Source: Uranotaenia lowii
Lineage: Eukaryota; Arthropoda; Insecta; Diptera; Culicidae
Reading direction: 5' to 3'
Assembly: GCF_029784155.1 (NCBI RefSeq)
Contig: NC_073693.1
Coordinates: 223,525,094 to 223,589,093 of the forward strand
DNA: 64,000 bases
In this document: positions 45,889 to 58,091 of the stretch, piece by piece
How positions within the stretch are numbered: position 1 is the stretch's first letter
How the letters are laid out: each line of letters starts with the position of its first letter
Translations under genes and position numbers: made by a program
The notes under the pieces: generated by a model
Databases searched by the model: none
What the model saw: only the letters and a program-made list of their open reading frames with translations
Told to the model about the DNA's origin: nothing

Positions 45889-46000
45889 TGTTGGAAAAAA
45901 AAAATTTTGAGCGAAGAATCACTAGAATTCCAATCGATGATTTGGATCAGTGCTTAAATAGTCAATTTGTTTGATCGTGTACGGGGACCTTAAAAATTTC

Positions 46001-46492
46001 AAAACACCAACAGTAGCGATGGCCGACTAAGTTGCGGGTACGAAACCGATTGGAATTTCCCCCGCCGAAAAAGGATCACGGGCACTTTGTAGGAAAGCGA
46101 AATCACCAGGAACTTATTTGGACACTTAGCGAAGGTAATAAATAAAAAATTAGTTACTAAAGCTCTTATTAACACATTAAAATCAACGAATGAAAATGAC
46201 GAAAAAAACCACGACTTGTATACAAAAAACAACAATGCAATGGGTTTAAGGATTCTAATTGTATAATAATATTATATTTCCGAATCATAAGTAGCTCATA
46301 CTGAAGAATTGTTCTGATAACGGCAGAAAATTCTCATGACATACACGGTGTGCAATCGGTCTCAAGCGTGTTAATGTGTACTGATGCCTGATTTCAAATT
46401 CAAATGTCAAATTTACGTTGATTGACTTGAAAACTAAACAAAAGCTTAGCATAAGGTTGTATTATCAGGATAACGTAATTATTTTATTTTGG
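46001..46492. other. AT-rich, no gene seen
   Basis: May include part of the 5' UTR of the CR1-like element up to about 46120. Nothing else recognised. Confidence 0.4.
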
Positions 46493-46617
46493 ACAATCGA
46501 ACTGCGTGATCGAAGGTGTGGCTCAGCAGAACAAATTCCACATCGTAAATAGTTGCTACTCTGAGATTGACTGAAGCCATCAACTGTGTGTATAGGTCCG
46601 GAACATTCTTCGACTTC
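46493..46617. repeat. ~125-bp repeat shared with 63796-63915
   Basis: Both copies share GTGGCT, AGAACAA, TTCCACATCG, GGTTGCTACTC-like text and GATTGAC..A in the same orientation. On the minus strand both read ASVN..VATI. Origin unknown. Confidence 0.65.
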
Positions 46618-46739
46618 AGCAGAGGACATCTGCTGTTCCATGATAACGAACACATGGTTTTGGTTCGATTGGATTTTTGCAACCTCTTCGATGGGTGTAG
46701 AACACCACACGATTTTCGAAATGACAGTTATATTATAGT

Positions 46740-47589
46740 GTATTAATAATTTATCGGAACAGTCTTTACTTCATTTTGTCGCGTACTGTATGTTATTTTA
46801 AACAACCCTACCAAACCACCCCAATCCATTGTTCACATGTTCGTAGTATTTTAGTTGATGTTCTTATAGTTTTTTTCCTGCTCTCTCGATCGAAAGGGCA
46901 CATAAATCTCATTATCGTGGTGTACTTACCCTCTGTGAGCTCATTACCGGGCGCTTGCTGCTTTTTGGTTCAATTTTCTCCGGAGCCGATGGCTTGTGGC
47001 TCCACCTGTTTCGTGGGTGTTTTCTCCCGGTGCCATGATGATATATTGCATTGAACTCCCTCTCGTGATTCGGGCGGGTAGGCGGACTGGAGGGGGGGGG
47101 GGGGGGGGGCGTAAAGGCTGGGAATCTGTTGTTCAACAACCAACGTCGTTCTGCCCACATCGTGCGGTTCACCAATCAGGTCAAGGACTGGGCAAAGGCT
47201 TGACTTGTTTCCTCATTTTCCATTGGTGATTCAGCGAGTGAAGCTTCTGGGATACAATACACTGATCCATGCGACACAATTTATGTGCCTACGGGATCCC
47301 CCAAGTAGACTTGAGGACTATCCATTAAAATGAATAATGAGGTTTTTTTTGGAACAACTTCATTGTCATGCGAAGCAAATCAGATAAAATTTGACATGTT
47401 ACTTTTAATTGAATAAGATGAGCTTTCCATGAATATAAACTGATTTCATCTTCAAGCTGAGAAAAACGTTTTAAGAGAAACTTTCAGCCTTTGACTGACT
47501 TGCCTCTTTAAAAAAAAAATTAAAACACTTTATTGCTTTCATATATACTGTATGAAATTATTCAAACATGAATCATGAAACGATTTTTG
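46740..47589. other. Mixed-composition sequence with an 18-G run
   Basis: About 46860-47250 is GC-richer and shows no repeat structure. It contains G18 at 47092-47109. A proline-rich minus frame here is simply the translation of that run. Possibly host DNA. Confidence 0.4.
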
Positions 47590-49006
47590 TTATTATTGAA
47601 AACGCTCACCGTGACCTGATTAATAGTGCTTGTTTGCCCCAGGTCACCATATTTAAGTGAAACCGCGTTTTCAAATAAACAGGTCATAAAAGCTATTTGG
47701 TGGTACTCAAAAATTATAATATTTTCGTCACTTGAAAACCTAGCTGATTATTATTTAATATTTCTGTAAAGATGAAAAGGACATTTCTTCAGTGTTCGGC
47801 ACAAAAGCGCTAATCCGCTATTCGCTAATTAGACCGCTAACTTTTTGTTAGCGGTTTAATTTTGCCGCTAAGTTTGGATTGATTTAGCGAATTGAAAAGT
47901 TCCGCTATTTTTTTGGTTCCGCTAATTGAAGATCGCTATCTTTCATATATATGTATCAATCTCTCGAATTCTTAGTGATATAATAAACTTTTTTTTCATT
48001 AATCAAGTCAAAGTGACATTGTGCATCATTCTGATTGCTTAATAGGATTCATTTGAGGAATGCGTACTAGAGTTAGAGAAAAGGTGTAAAACAATATAAA
48101 ACTGTTTTCAACATCTCTTTATCAGCATTTGTTTTCAAGTGATTGAGCTATTTACTTTTCACAATACAGTTTTCTTGTAAAATCTCTACAGATCAGTTCA
48201 TACTAAAATAAGATAAAATCACTATTGTCGACTTCGTTTAAGTTGAAATAGAAATTGTATAAACGTTTTACATTGCTCCGGCAAATTTGAAAAAAGGGAA
48301 AACAGGTTAAAGATTTTAAATGAGGATTGTGTAAAATAATGCCAAAACAAAAAAAAATGAATTGCACAAAAGATTATTTGCAACAAAATTGCATACTATC
48401 TACTTTGCACAAAACCAATAAATCGAGTAAATTTTTAACCAAAATTTAAATAAAAAAAGGGAGATATAGCTCCCATTTTTCACATTCTGTTATTTTGCTC
48501 TTTCTTTAATTGTTCGAAAATCGTTTGTTTTAATTTATAGAACACAGAGACTCGTTAAAACTCCTATCTTTGACAGTTTTGGTATGTCTCATATAATTTT
48601 ATGAAAATACGATCAATTTATCTAATTTTAAATTAAATACTTGAAATTTCATTAATTACCCCTGACTGACTAAAGAAAAATTCAATATTTGTTCCGGCCT
48701 TAATATTGGAAAACAGTTAGCGATTAGCGATTAGCGCTTTAAGCTTGAAGCGATAACTTTTTTGGCACATTTAGCGTATTGAATTAGCGATCGTTAACTT
48801 TGTATGAGTTAGCGATTTAATTAGCGACGCTAATTTTTCAGTTAGCGATGCCGAACACTGCATTTCTTTTTTGGTGAAAAATTAATACTTTAGGTAGTAT
48901 GAAACAAATCCTCATGCAAATTTGTTACAGAAAATACGTATGTACTTCTGTAGAAAAAAAAGAGTCCTTATTATGCCCTGGGTGCTCGTTATGCCCTAAT
49001 CTTCCC
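47590..49006 (-). mobile_element. AAGGGCATAA-family MITE (reverse), split by a hAT
   Basis: The right tip complement GGGAAGATTAGGGCATAACG (then AGCACCC) matches 23857 onward, with TA at 49007-49008. Removing the hAT at 47790-48860 joins the two halves collinearly with 23930-24300. The far end is truncated near 47590. Confidence 0.7.
47790..48860. mobile_element. hAT element, exact 8-bp TSD CATTTCTT
   Basis: Tips CAGTGTTCGGCACAAAAGCG and complement CAGTGTTCGGCATCGCTAAC. Exact duplication CATTTCTT at 47782-47789 and 48861-48868. Subterminal regions are dense in TTAGCG/CGCTAA repeats at both ends, likely transposase-binding sites by analogy with hAT elements. No transposase. Same family as 16966-18287. 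Confidence 0.92.
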
Positions 49007-49008
49007 TA

Positions 49009-50289
49009 TTCACCAAAAAGGAAGTGGTTATTCCTTTCTGACGATTATGAAAGGGTAAAATTTAAAACCTAGAATCAGCTTATCCATATTCAGAGAAACA
49101 ATCAAACAACGAAAATCGAAATCAATATTTTACCAACAGCAGAAAATGCTAAATTCAAAAAAAAATTACCGAATTTCAGTCTTTTTTCATATCGGTTTCG
49201 AATTATTTCATTAAAAAAAGAAAGGATTCGGATAGTAAATTTAGATTCAGAACAGGACTCTCATCAGATTAAATATTTGAAAGAGAAGATTTTTACTTTA
49301 AAAGTACAATAAGTTTTTTTTCGCGTTATGACATCCATCAATAACGTATAGGACATCGACTTATTTCGCTCAAAAATACGTGTTAATTCGCGAGAGCCGT
49401 GTTAAAGAACCGTACCCATGGCAAAACAAAAACGTGTAAAAAGAAGCTGTGTTGAAAAAACTGTGCAAAATCAAACCCCGTAAAAACCAAAATGTAGAGC
49501 TGGTTCAGTTGGTAAAGAAATAAAGACTCAGGTTAAAATAACGGTATCAGTAAAAATAAAAAACTATGTTTGTTTATTTACGGGAAATCAGTCAAATAAA
49601 GTCTCTTTAAAAATAAATAAAACAACAAACAAACAAAATCAGTCCAAGCTTTTAATGACAAACGAGTTTTATTCTATACCCGACTTTTCGGTGTCGTATG
49701 ACACAATCTACAGGGATCCTAAAAACTGTAAAATGTGTTTTTTAATTACAGAAAATGTGTGATGTTCTGTGTAATATCGTTATAATCTAACCCTACTTAA
49801 AAATAGTCTTTGTGTCTGGCTTTTGTAAAAGGGAACTGTATTAGATTCCGTTAATAGAATAGTTTCACTGCAAATGGAGTTTTTAATTTAGATCATCCAT
49901 CCAACTAATACAGGAGTCTACAATTTGAAATGTTATTATTTGAAAATCACACCAAATATCGAGAAAACACTAAGCTGTAACTTTTAGACGGCAGAACTTT
50001 GTGAAATCATATCTTCTTGGGTTTCCATTAATCATTTTCAATATTTTTGAAAGAAGGCGAATTTGGTTTCTTGTTGTTATGTTTGTTTAGAATATCAAGA
50101 GCTGAAGAAAAGATGGAATTCAAGTTCTCAGATCATGTGATAAAAACAGGTCACACATTCAATCTAAGTGAAACAAGGGTGCTCAAGCTACAACAAACAC
50201 ACCTTATTTTTTTGGAAATGTGTCATATATTTAATAACCAGTCAAACAAAGCAACAAGAAACCAATAAAATGAACACATTTTTCGTTCT
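49009..50289. other. AT-rich; contains a short repeat at 49369-49490
   Basis: 49369-49490 is the complement-type relative of 16324-16425 (shared CGTGTTAATTCGCGAGA, GTGTAAA, TGCAAAATCAA). Otherwise no recognisable feature. Confidence 0.5.
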
Positions 50290-51142
50290 CAAATCCTTTC
50301 TATGTGAAATATGCACATTAATTCCTCGAATTATTTAAAAACATTTTATTCACCCCTCCTCTCTATTTATGTCCTCATTGGAGTGAAGGTGGGTTTACAA
50401 ATAATCATATTAATAACATTTTCCGTATCATGATATAATCCAATACAAAACTTGGCGCCTTTTGACTGATTTAATTGCGAAATCTTAAAAAAATGGTCGG
50501 CACCCCTCCTCTCTACCTATTTCCACACTAGGATCTTGAAGAGGTCTCAAACAACCATTAATTTTTCTCCCGTATCCAAATATCCTTACATGCCAAACTT
50601 TGCTTCATTTGCAAGAATATGTCCCCAGTTATGCTCCCACTGTTTTGTTTCTCCAATCCTCAAACCTTCTGGGGACATCTTGTTCACCAAAATAAGCTCG
50701 CATGCAAATTTTATATCTTTGGCTTGATAAGTTATTGAGTGATGCAAAAAATGTATGAATGCCTAGGCGCCTCCCTCCTCTCTTCCTATTCTCCAAATTG
50801 AAGTAAGGTGGGCTCTCAATCATTCATAAAACTCTTTTCTATATCTAAATATCCCCCATGCCAAATTTAGTTCGATTTCCTCGACTACTTCTCGAATAAT
50901 AAAAAAATGTGATTTTCTCAATTACCCTTGCATGCCAAATTTGGTTCCATTTGCTTCATTAGTTCTCGAGTCATTCGAACACGTTACTTTTATATTGAAG
51001 AACCCCTCCCCTCTTACAGAAAGGGGGGTCTTAAACTACTATTGAAACCTTTCCGGTCTCAGAAGCTTCCACCTAATAAATTCAGGCTAATCGGCTCAGT
51101 GTTTTCCGAGTCAAAAGGGAACACACAGACTGACAGACATAA
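50290..51142 (+). repeat. Monomer-structured repeat (CCCCTCCTCTC / ATGCCAAATTTGG), cut by gap
   Basis: Recurring blocks CACCCCTCCTCTC (50351, 50503, with variants near 50770 and 51003) and CATGCCAAA(C/T)TT (50590, 50859, 50932). It ends ATCGGCTCAGTGTTTTCCGA, then ACACACAGACTGACAGACA, immediately before the N gap. Same ending style as the repeats at 24990 and 26066. Confidence 0.7.
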
Positions 51143-51642
51143 NNNNNNNNNNNNNNNNNNNNNNNNNNNNNNNNNNNNNNNNNNNNNNNNNNNNNNNNNN
51201 NNNNNNNNNNNNNNNNNNNNNNNNNNNNNNNNNNNNNNNNNNNNNNNNNNNNNNNNNNNNNNNNNNNNNNNNNNNNNNNNNNNNNNNNNNNNNNNNNNNN
51301 NNNNNNNNNNNNNNNNNNNNNNNNNNNNNNNNNNNNNNNNNNNNNNNNNNNNNNNNNNNNNNNNNNNNNNNNNNNNNNNNNNNNNNNNNNNNNNNNNNNN
51401 NNNNNNNNNNNNNNNNNNNNNNNNNNNNNNNNNNNNNNNNNNNNNNNNNNNNNNNNNNNNNNNNNNNNNNNNNNNNNNNNNNNNNNNNNNNNNNNNNNNN
51501 NNNNNNNNNNNNNNNNNNNNNNNNNNNNNNNNNNNNNNNNNNNNNNNNNNNNNNNNNNNNNNNNNNNNNNNNNNNNNNNNNNNNNNNNNNNNNNNNNNNN
51601 NNNNNNNNNNNNNNNNNNNNNNNNNNNNNNNNNNNNNNNNNN
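51143..51642. other. Assembly gap, 500 N
   Basis: Exactly 500 N, so probably a fixed-size placeholder. It follows an ACAGACTGACAGACA end, a common place for assembly breaks. Open frames spanning it are artefacts. Confidence 0.98.
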
Positions 51643-53970
51643 TAGTTTGTTAGTGTCATGCAAAGAGAATTCTAAAAGTTTTTCTTCTACTCTATAGTCA
51701 TTACATACATAAAGGCGCAATTTTCTGTGTTTTAAATAAAAAAAAATTTGTGAGTCCTATTTGTCAGGTGATAACTGGATAAATGTGAGTTATTGGAGAA
51801 ATATTTGTAATTCCGTGCTTAGCAATCATCACAATCCATTCAGAAGAAAAATATATCTTTTTGGACTCTAGGGATCAGTATCATACATTTTGGAAAACTT
51901 TTTCTGAACAATGATTAAGAGTTGACAATGGCTTTGAAAATATGGCATTTTGAAATTCTGTTATACATTAACGAATGTCATATTGAAATAAACATTTCTT
52001 ATATATTTTTTCCATGAGAAAAACAATTTTTAGTGATCAAAAAAGATCTTCAAATCACATTTTGTCAAATTTTTCAAACAAAGTTCAATTACCCAAAATT
52101 AAATTCATGAAAATATGTTAAGATAACAGCATTGTTGATTTGTTCTATTCAGCACATTTTTTTTAAGAATATTTGATCTTTATAAAACATTCCGGTTTTG
52201 AGATATGGTCAAGGAATCAGGTATTCCCAGGTTCAAGTAACCTCATTCTTCCCTTCAAATATTTTTATAATAGGAATGATCAGAATCAAAAGTTTAAAAC
52301 AAAGATGAGCAATGGACTGTTAGGAAAATTTATATGACTTGATCAAAAATGCCTTTATCTGCATTTGCCCCAAAATCATTCAGATTGTTAACTTTTTTCT
52401 GGCTTTTTAAGCATTTATTATGATCTGTTAAAGGCATACATAGATACAATATTGTTTATTGGCATAACGTAATATTGGAGTTTTTATAGTCATGAGACCT
52501 TTTTTTCTAATTATTTAACTCCTACCACTTCGAAAAGCAACGCCCATTAAAGTGAGTTGGAAGAGCATACAATATTTGGAAGCTACACATGATAAAAGGA
52601 ATTTCGAAGTCCATTAGTGAAGTTGTTATTTTTGTTTCAAGGAAAAATAAAGTTGTATGATAAAAATTATGCTCAGCATTTTTTTTTAAATTAATCTATC
52701 CAATTCGGCAAAAAAGCTTGTTCTGTTAAATGTGTTGTGAGCCAGCTTGGTTGAATGATTCAACTGAATCAAAGCAATCGAAAGATTCCATTTAATTCAA
52801 CACCGTGGTTGAATTATTAGGAATCTTTGGATTGCTTTGATTCACTTGTTCTGTTTGTATTCAAATACTGGCAAAAAAATTCAAACAAAATCTTGTGAAA
52901 CATTTTCTATTTTTGAAAATTGACGTAAGTCACAAAAGTTGAGTAATAAAGCCTAAGTGAACGATTTTTTGTCAACACGAATCAGCCGGCTTCAAAGTTG
53001 CCGAAAAAAATTATTAGTTCTTGACAAAAACAATACATATTTGAAGTTCTGTGATTCGACCCAAAAAGTCTTTGACGATTATCTGTGATGCTTTTCATAG
53101 AAATTTGAAATCAAATTCATGACAAACATCGATAAATTGAGTTATTTCACTTATCATTCGCATTCCACATTACTAAATAAGATTAAAAATTATAAAAATT
53201 CTCAGAATTTCAATGCAATGATCGAATACAAAACTTTAATTAAAAAAACAGGGTTTTTACCGTTAAGGACCGCGATGTTTGTTTTTTTTTCTGGACCGCA
53301 AAGAAATCTAAATCAAGAAACACAGAAATTAAGAAGGTGTTTTGCATCCTTTATGATCAAGAAAACTCATTAAAACCGTCAAAATAGAGACTGATCATTG
53401 TAATCCCAAATCATCAATTTCTAAACAAAGACAAAATCGATTTTAATTAAAAAAAATTCAAGTCTTCTAATAAATTTCTGCAACCGTGTTTCACGTTCAT
53501 TGGAGTTCGGTACTGGTTTTAAAAATGTGAAACATGCCACATCCCAAATTCTTTCGATGGTTAAAATCTTTCAATCTTTCAAGAGTTTGGTAGATTTAGC
53601 TTATTGGCTTTGAGCATAGAAAAATAATTGTGTAGACATTGAAGGCTCTCTTTGCAAAACTTATTCTATGCTCAAATCAAATAAACTTATCTAATCTAAA
53701 TACAAGACTCATGAAACAAATTAGACTTACAAGAAGACAATTTTGGGGCAAATTTTAAAAGTTACTATGTGAAATGGAAAACTAATAATGTAAAAGAAGT
53801 TAAAAATTAATAATTAAATGATAATATATACAAAAATAATTTTGTTTATATTTTTCATCCAATCATGCTTGGAAGAACTTGAACATTTGAGCAAAAATAT
53901 CATAGAAAAAAATGATTCGCAAAACCACTTCCACCCTCACCCCCCTGGGGAGGTTGTTTCCATGGCGCTG
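51643..53970. other. AT-rich; right end resembles the 31329 hAT
   Basis: Near 53800-53970 the text AATTAATAATTAAATGATAAT, TTTGAGCAAAAATATCATA and TTTCCATGGCGCTG parallels 33270-33405. A diverged hAT relative may therefore end at 53970. Its left end was not found and may lie in the gap. A hairpin pairs 52766-52789 with 52820-52843. No genes. Confidence 0.4.
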
Positions 53971-54780
53971 TCCGGAATTATTAAGATTAAACTCAAAATC
54001 AACAAACACTTAAATTTACTAATTTTGATTTTATCTAAATCTTTTTTGTTGAAATTTTAAGTTTATAAAACGACTGAAACGCATTTCAATAAAAATTTAT
54101 CATTTTAAGTTTTAATCGATTATTGCGAGGAAAACTTCAAGAAAAAAAAATCAATTAACACGTCTCCTAAACTTTTATTTGAGTGAAAATTTTGACACAT
54201 ATTACAATAATTTTCTATGAAAAATGTAGTGCGATTAAAAAAAAAATCTTGAAAATAATCTAAGTATTGCACCAGATGTAGATTGAGATATTCTTAACTC
54301 AAAATTGATGCTTTTGGTAATTACATCCCTATGATTCTGTGTGCCCCAATTGAAAGTCATGATAATACAAACTTAAAACGGAGGAAAGCGTTTTGAGAGA
54401 TATTCTGTTACTGCTTTTTACATGCAATCATCATCTGTACTGATAATACAAGTAAAATTTCTTCGTTTTTTTTTGTGTTTTGAAGAATTTATGAAAATTC
54501 TTTGAAATTTTAGTTTTCAAAGCTATTATAGTCGGGTAAAATATGCACCTGGGATGGTTAAAAACTACTCTAGGATATCAAGATTGACACTGCTGAACAA
54601 ATTTTGTAGTAATATTGATTGCATAAAACTTTATTTCTGAACCCAAGTACCGTTTTTATTGTTATTTGATAGATGAAAGCGAAATTTATCCAAGTTTAAT
54701 TTACATAACAATGGTTTGTTTTTTCAACATAACTTTACTTTGCAACTGTTAATGGCTCCATTATAAAATATTCTCAAATT
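53971..54780. other. AT-rich, no gene seen
   Basis: Nothing recognisable. Confidence 0.5.
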
Positions 54781-55950
54781 CCTTACCCACAAAAATGCCA
54801 GTACGAATCCTTGCATCCCAGTTGCATCCCTCCACCTCGAGGGTAAAGTTTCTTGCAACCGAACTTCTCTACCAATAGGCCACCACACAATGTCACCACA
54901 GTGGCTTTAAAAGTTTATCCAGAGCTGTCTTGTCGTCAAAAAAGCTCGACTAAAATCTCGGGAGCGGAAAGCAATTAAAATTGCACTTCTCAAACCGCCC
55001 CGTTTCGCCGAAAGCCGAAGCCGAAACTCCGGGAGAAGCTGTCAAGCCAGTAATGAAAATATAAAACAAAATTAACAAAATTAATTATCCATTTGGGAAA
55101 ATCCCGAGTCAGCTCTCCTGAAATAAGAGAAACAGAAAAAAGTGAAAACAAAATAAATACTAGCTAGTAGATGAGGAGTGGTGAGAGTTTGACGATGCTA
55201 CAGGATCCTGAGACTGGATCCGGTGTCGTACAGCTCCATCACTGCCAACCGGGGCAAACCACGAAAACCATGTGGATGCCATCAACCCACAGCTTTGTCC
55301 TTGTGTTGGCAAATAACGCCCCCATCCCCGATCCTTGACGCTACATTACTCCTCATTTTTCCCGCCAAATTCCTGCCGTCAAAAAATGAAGCTATACGTA
55401 CACAGTACAATAATCTAGAGAGGTGGCGACAGCTTTTCACCGTTTTCCCGCTTTGCTTTGGGCCAGTTTAGTTTATTTTACGATTTGAGTTTAACTTTTC
55501 GACATTCGGCAGGCCTTCGTCCACGTCTCGTCTCATTCAACGGCTCCACCCACGATGTCCGGCACATAATCAGAACCCAACCGGGATAAACATCCGGTCA
55601 GGGTGTTCATTCTGTCATTTTTGCCCCCATCATCCCCCCTTACCGCTTCTAGTGTTTCCTTAATGGGTTTGGGATTATGCGAAACAATCAAAGTTATTGC
55701 GGACGGGTAATTGAAACGTGGTGCCACATCTGTGCCGCGTTTAATCTTTCCATTTTATCTGGCAGGTAATTAAATTCGAAAATTATTTCATCTCCGATAT
55801 GCATTTGACGACTGGCTGGCTATCGTCCCGAATGCCCGGAGCCAATCGGCGCGATATTTATGATTGTTGGGCGGAAACGAAGAATCATTGCGATTTCAAG
55901 TGTAAATTGATACTCTGAATCAGATATTCCGACAAAAGCTATTTTAAGGA
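54781..55950. other. GC-richer low-copy sequence, possible host noncoding
   Basis: Noticeably different from the surrounding repeats, with balanced composition and no inverted or tandem structure. Open frames at 55223-55471 (+) and 55533-55727 (-) have no recognisable domain. Could hold conserved noncoding or intronic host DNA. Confidence 0.35.
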
Positions 55951-56053
55951 TGGAATGCATGTATGGTTAACTTCGAGGGGTAACTCGATATTATTTTTAT
56001 GGGTTCATGTCAAAAATTACATTGCATGACAGCATAAGAACAATTATTATTAT

Positions 56054-57352
56054 TACTAGCTGATCCCATACGAACTCCGTTTCGCTTTCAACTTGGAATA
56101 TGTCATGAACAGTTTGCATAAAAGTCAATTGCCAAGAATTTTCCAGATGCACTTTTGAATTCATTGTTAAGTAATAATTGCAAAAATATTGGACGATCAT
56201 TTTGTCTGTCGTCTGCTACTAAATTTGAAATCAGGAATCAATTGACCGTGCCAAAAAACCCGTGTATAAATTTCGACTCAATCATTGCATAACAACACAA
56301 TTATTGCCAAAAAGTTAAACCCCTTTCCGAGGCTTTTTATACCATATATGGTATCTGAAATCGATTGCCCTTCCCTCAAAACTCCCGTGTGCCAATTTTC
56401 AAAGCAATTCGTTGCATAATAACGTCAATATTGCTAAAAACAGTGAACAATTAATCTATATGGACGACCCCTTTCGTCAACCCCTGGCAAAATATTTGAC
56501 ATCTGAAATCGATTGCCTGTCCCTGAAAACTACCGTGTGCAAATTTTCATCCCAATCCGATGTATAATTATGACAATATTGCAAAAATATTGAAAGTTTA
56601 ACATGGACGACCCCTTTTGCCGGACCCTTACACTGAATTTAGTATCTGAAATCGGTTGCTCGTCCCTCAAAACTCTCGTGTACCAATTTTCATCTGAATC
56701 CGATGTATATTAACGACAATATCGCATCAACAGTGAATAGTTAATATGGACGACCCCTTTGGCCGACCCCTGATTTTAGTTTGGATAAGTGAAATCAGTT
56801 GTTTGTCCCTAATAACACCTACGTGCAAATTTTCATCCCAATCCGATGTATAAAAACGTCAATATTACTAAGATACTGAAAATTCAATATGGACGACCCC
56901 TTTCGCCGGCCCCTTACACTAAATTTGATACCTTAAATCGATTGCACGTCGCTCAAAAATATCGTGTACCAATTTTCATCTGAATACGATGTATAATAAC
57001 GTCAATATCGCAAAAACAGCGAACAGTTAATATGGACGACCCCTTTGGACGATCCCTTGCACATAATTTGACATCTGAAATCGATTTCTCGTCTTTCAAA
57101 ACACTCATGTGCGAATTTTCAACACGATCCGACAAAAAATAACGTCAATATCGCGAAAACAATATTTGTCTTGTATGGACGACCCCCTTCAGTCATCCGA
57201 AAATCTGAAACCATTTTTCATCCTTCCTGGTCCTAATGAGCATCCATGCCGAATTTCAGCTCTCTAGCTCTTAAGACGGCTGAGTCTATAGAGGACAAAC
57301 AAACAAACAAACAAACAAACATACAGAAATTGCTTTTTCTATTATATAAAAT
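56054..57352 (+). repeat. 143-bp-monomer interspersed repeat, copy 2
   Basis: Same start ACTAGCTGATCCCATACGAA, same monomers (anchors near 56458, 56601, 56744, 56887, 57030, 57175) and same end (AAGACGGCTGAGTCTATAGA, (ACAA)n, TTGCTTTTTCTATTATATA) as 39093-40397. Monomer order is conserved unit by unit between copies. Confidence 0.85.
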
Positions 57353-58073
57353 TCTCTTGTAACGGTGTTTGTAGTTACCAAAAAGATTCAAATGAAATTA
57401 TTTTTAGAATATTCTGTGGGCATGCGAATCGGTTTATATCGAATAAAAACAACAAAAAGTCGCATCAATTGTCCGTAATCATTAAATTTGTAGTTATTTG
57501 AATCAAATAAAAGTCATGACATCCATTTTTTCGAGGTTTTCTTTACTTTGGGCGCCGGCGGGCGGTTTGTTTTTCGTCTCCATGGTCGAGGCGTCGCGAG
57601 CAAACGTCGTGAGAGGATAGTAACCAGGGCATAGCATACTGATTAGTGGGAATATTTGGGCGCCTATTTTCAACCAAGCATAATTTCAAAGCACGTGGCG
57701 GCGATATGAAGCCTAGATGTGTTTTTTTTTCTGCTTGATTCCTAGCTTATTTGTACAGCACATATGAATAAATGAAGCCTAGATGTGACCCAGATTGATA
57801 TTTTACCGATAAAATGAAAACCATTTAAACGATTTTAAATATTAAAACTGTTTTGATTCCATGTTAATTGATTCAGCAATGGTTGTCTAAAAAACATGAA
57901 TTTTATACTGATGCATATGAAAAAATGGTATGACTCTTTGCGGACGTTTGAAAAATAGAAAGTGGGAAGATTTACGTACGATTGAATAATCCTATACGCC
58001 TAGAAATATTTTTCGAACATGTACAAATGTGCTTAACTGAAGATAAATCAAGCGTCTTTAAATTTACATAACA
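57353..58073. other. No gene seen
   Basis: GC-rich patch at 57545-57615, otherwise AT-rich. ATGAAGCCTAGATGTG occurs at about 57706 and again at about 57772. Confidence 0.4.
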
Positions 58074-58091
58074 ACAACCAAATCCGTTGAA

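Larger units (their letters stand above)
41450..46000 (-). mobile_element. Decayed CR1-like non-LTR retrotransposon
   Basis: A minus-strand element of about 4.5 kb with a PHD-like ORF1 and an ORF2 with endonuclease and RT but no RNase H. That architecture belongs to the CR1/L2-like groups. The 3' end is placed near a TAATAAATAAATAC string at about 41450-41466. The 5' end lies above the ORF1 ATG (45888), possibly near 46025-46120. No target duplication was found, so both ends are approximate. Many frameshifts make it inactive. Confidence 0.75.

Noticed and set aside
46912..47175. Proline-rich minus-strand protein
   Set aside because: The proline run is only the complement of the G18 tract.
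50928..51720. Open frames across the gap
   Set aside because: Mostly translated N; the gap size is a placeholder.
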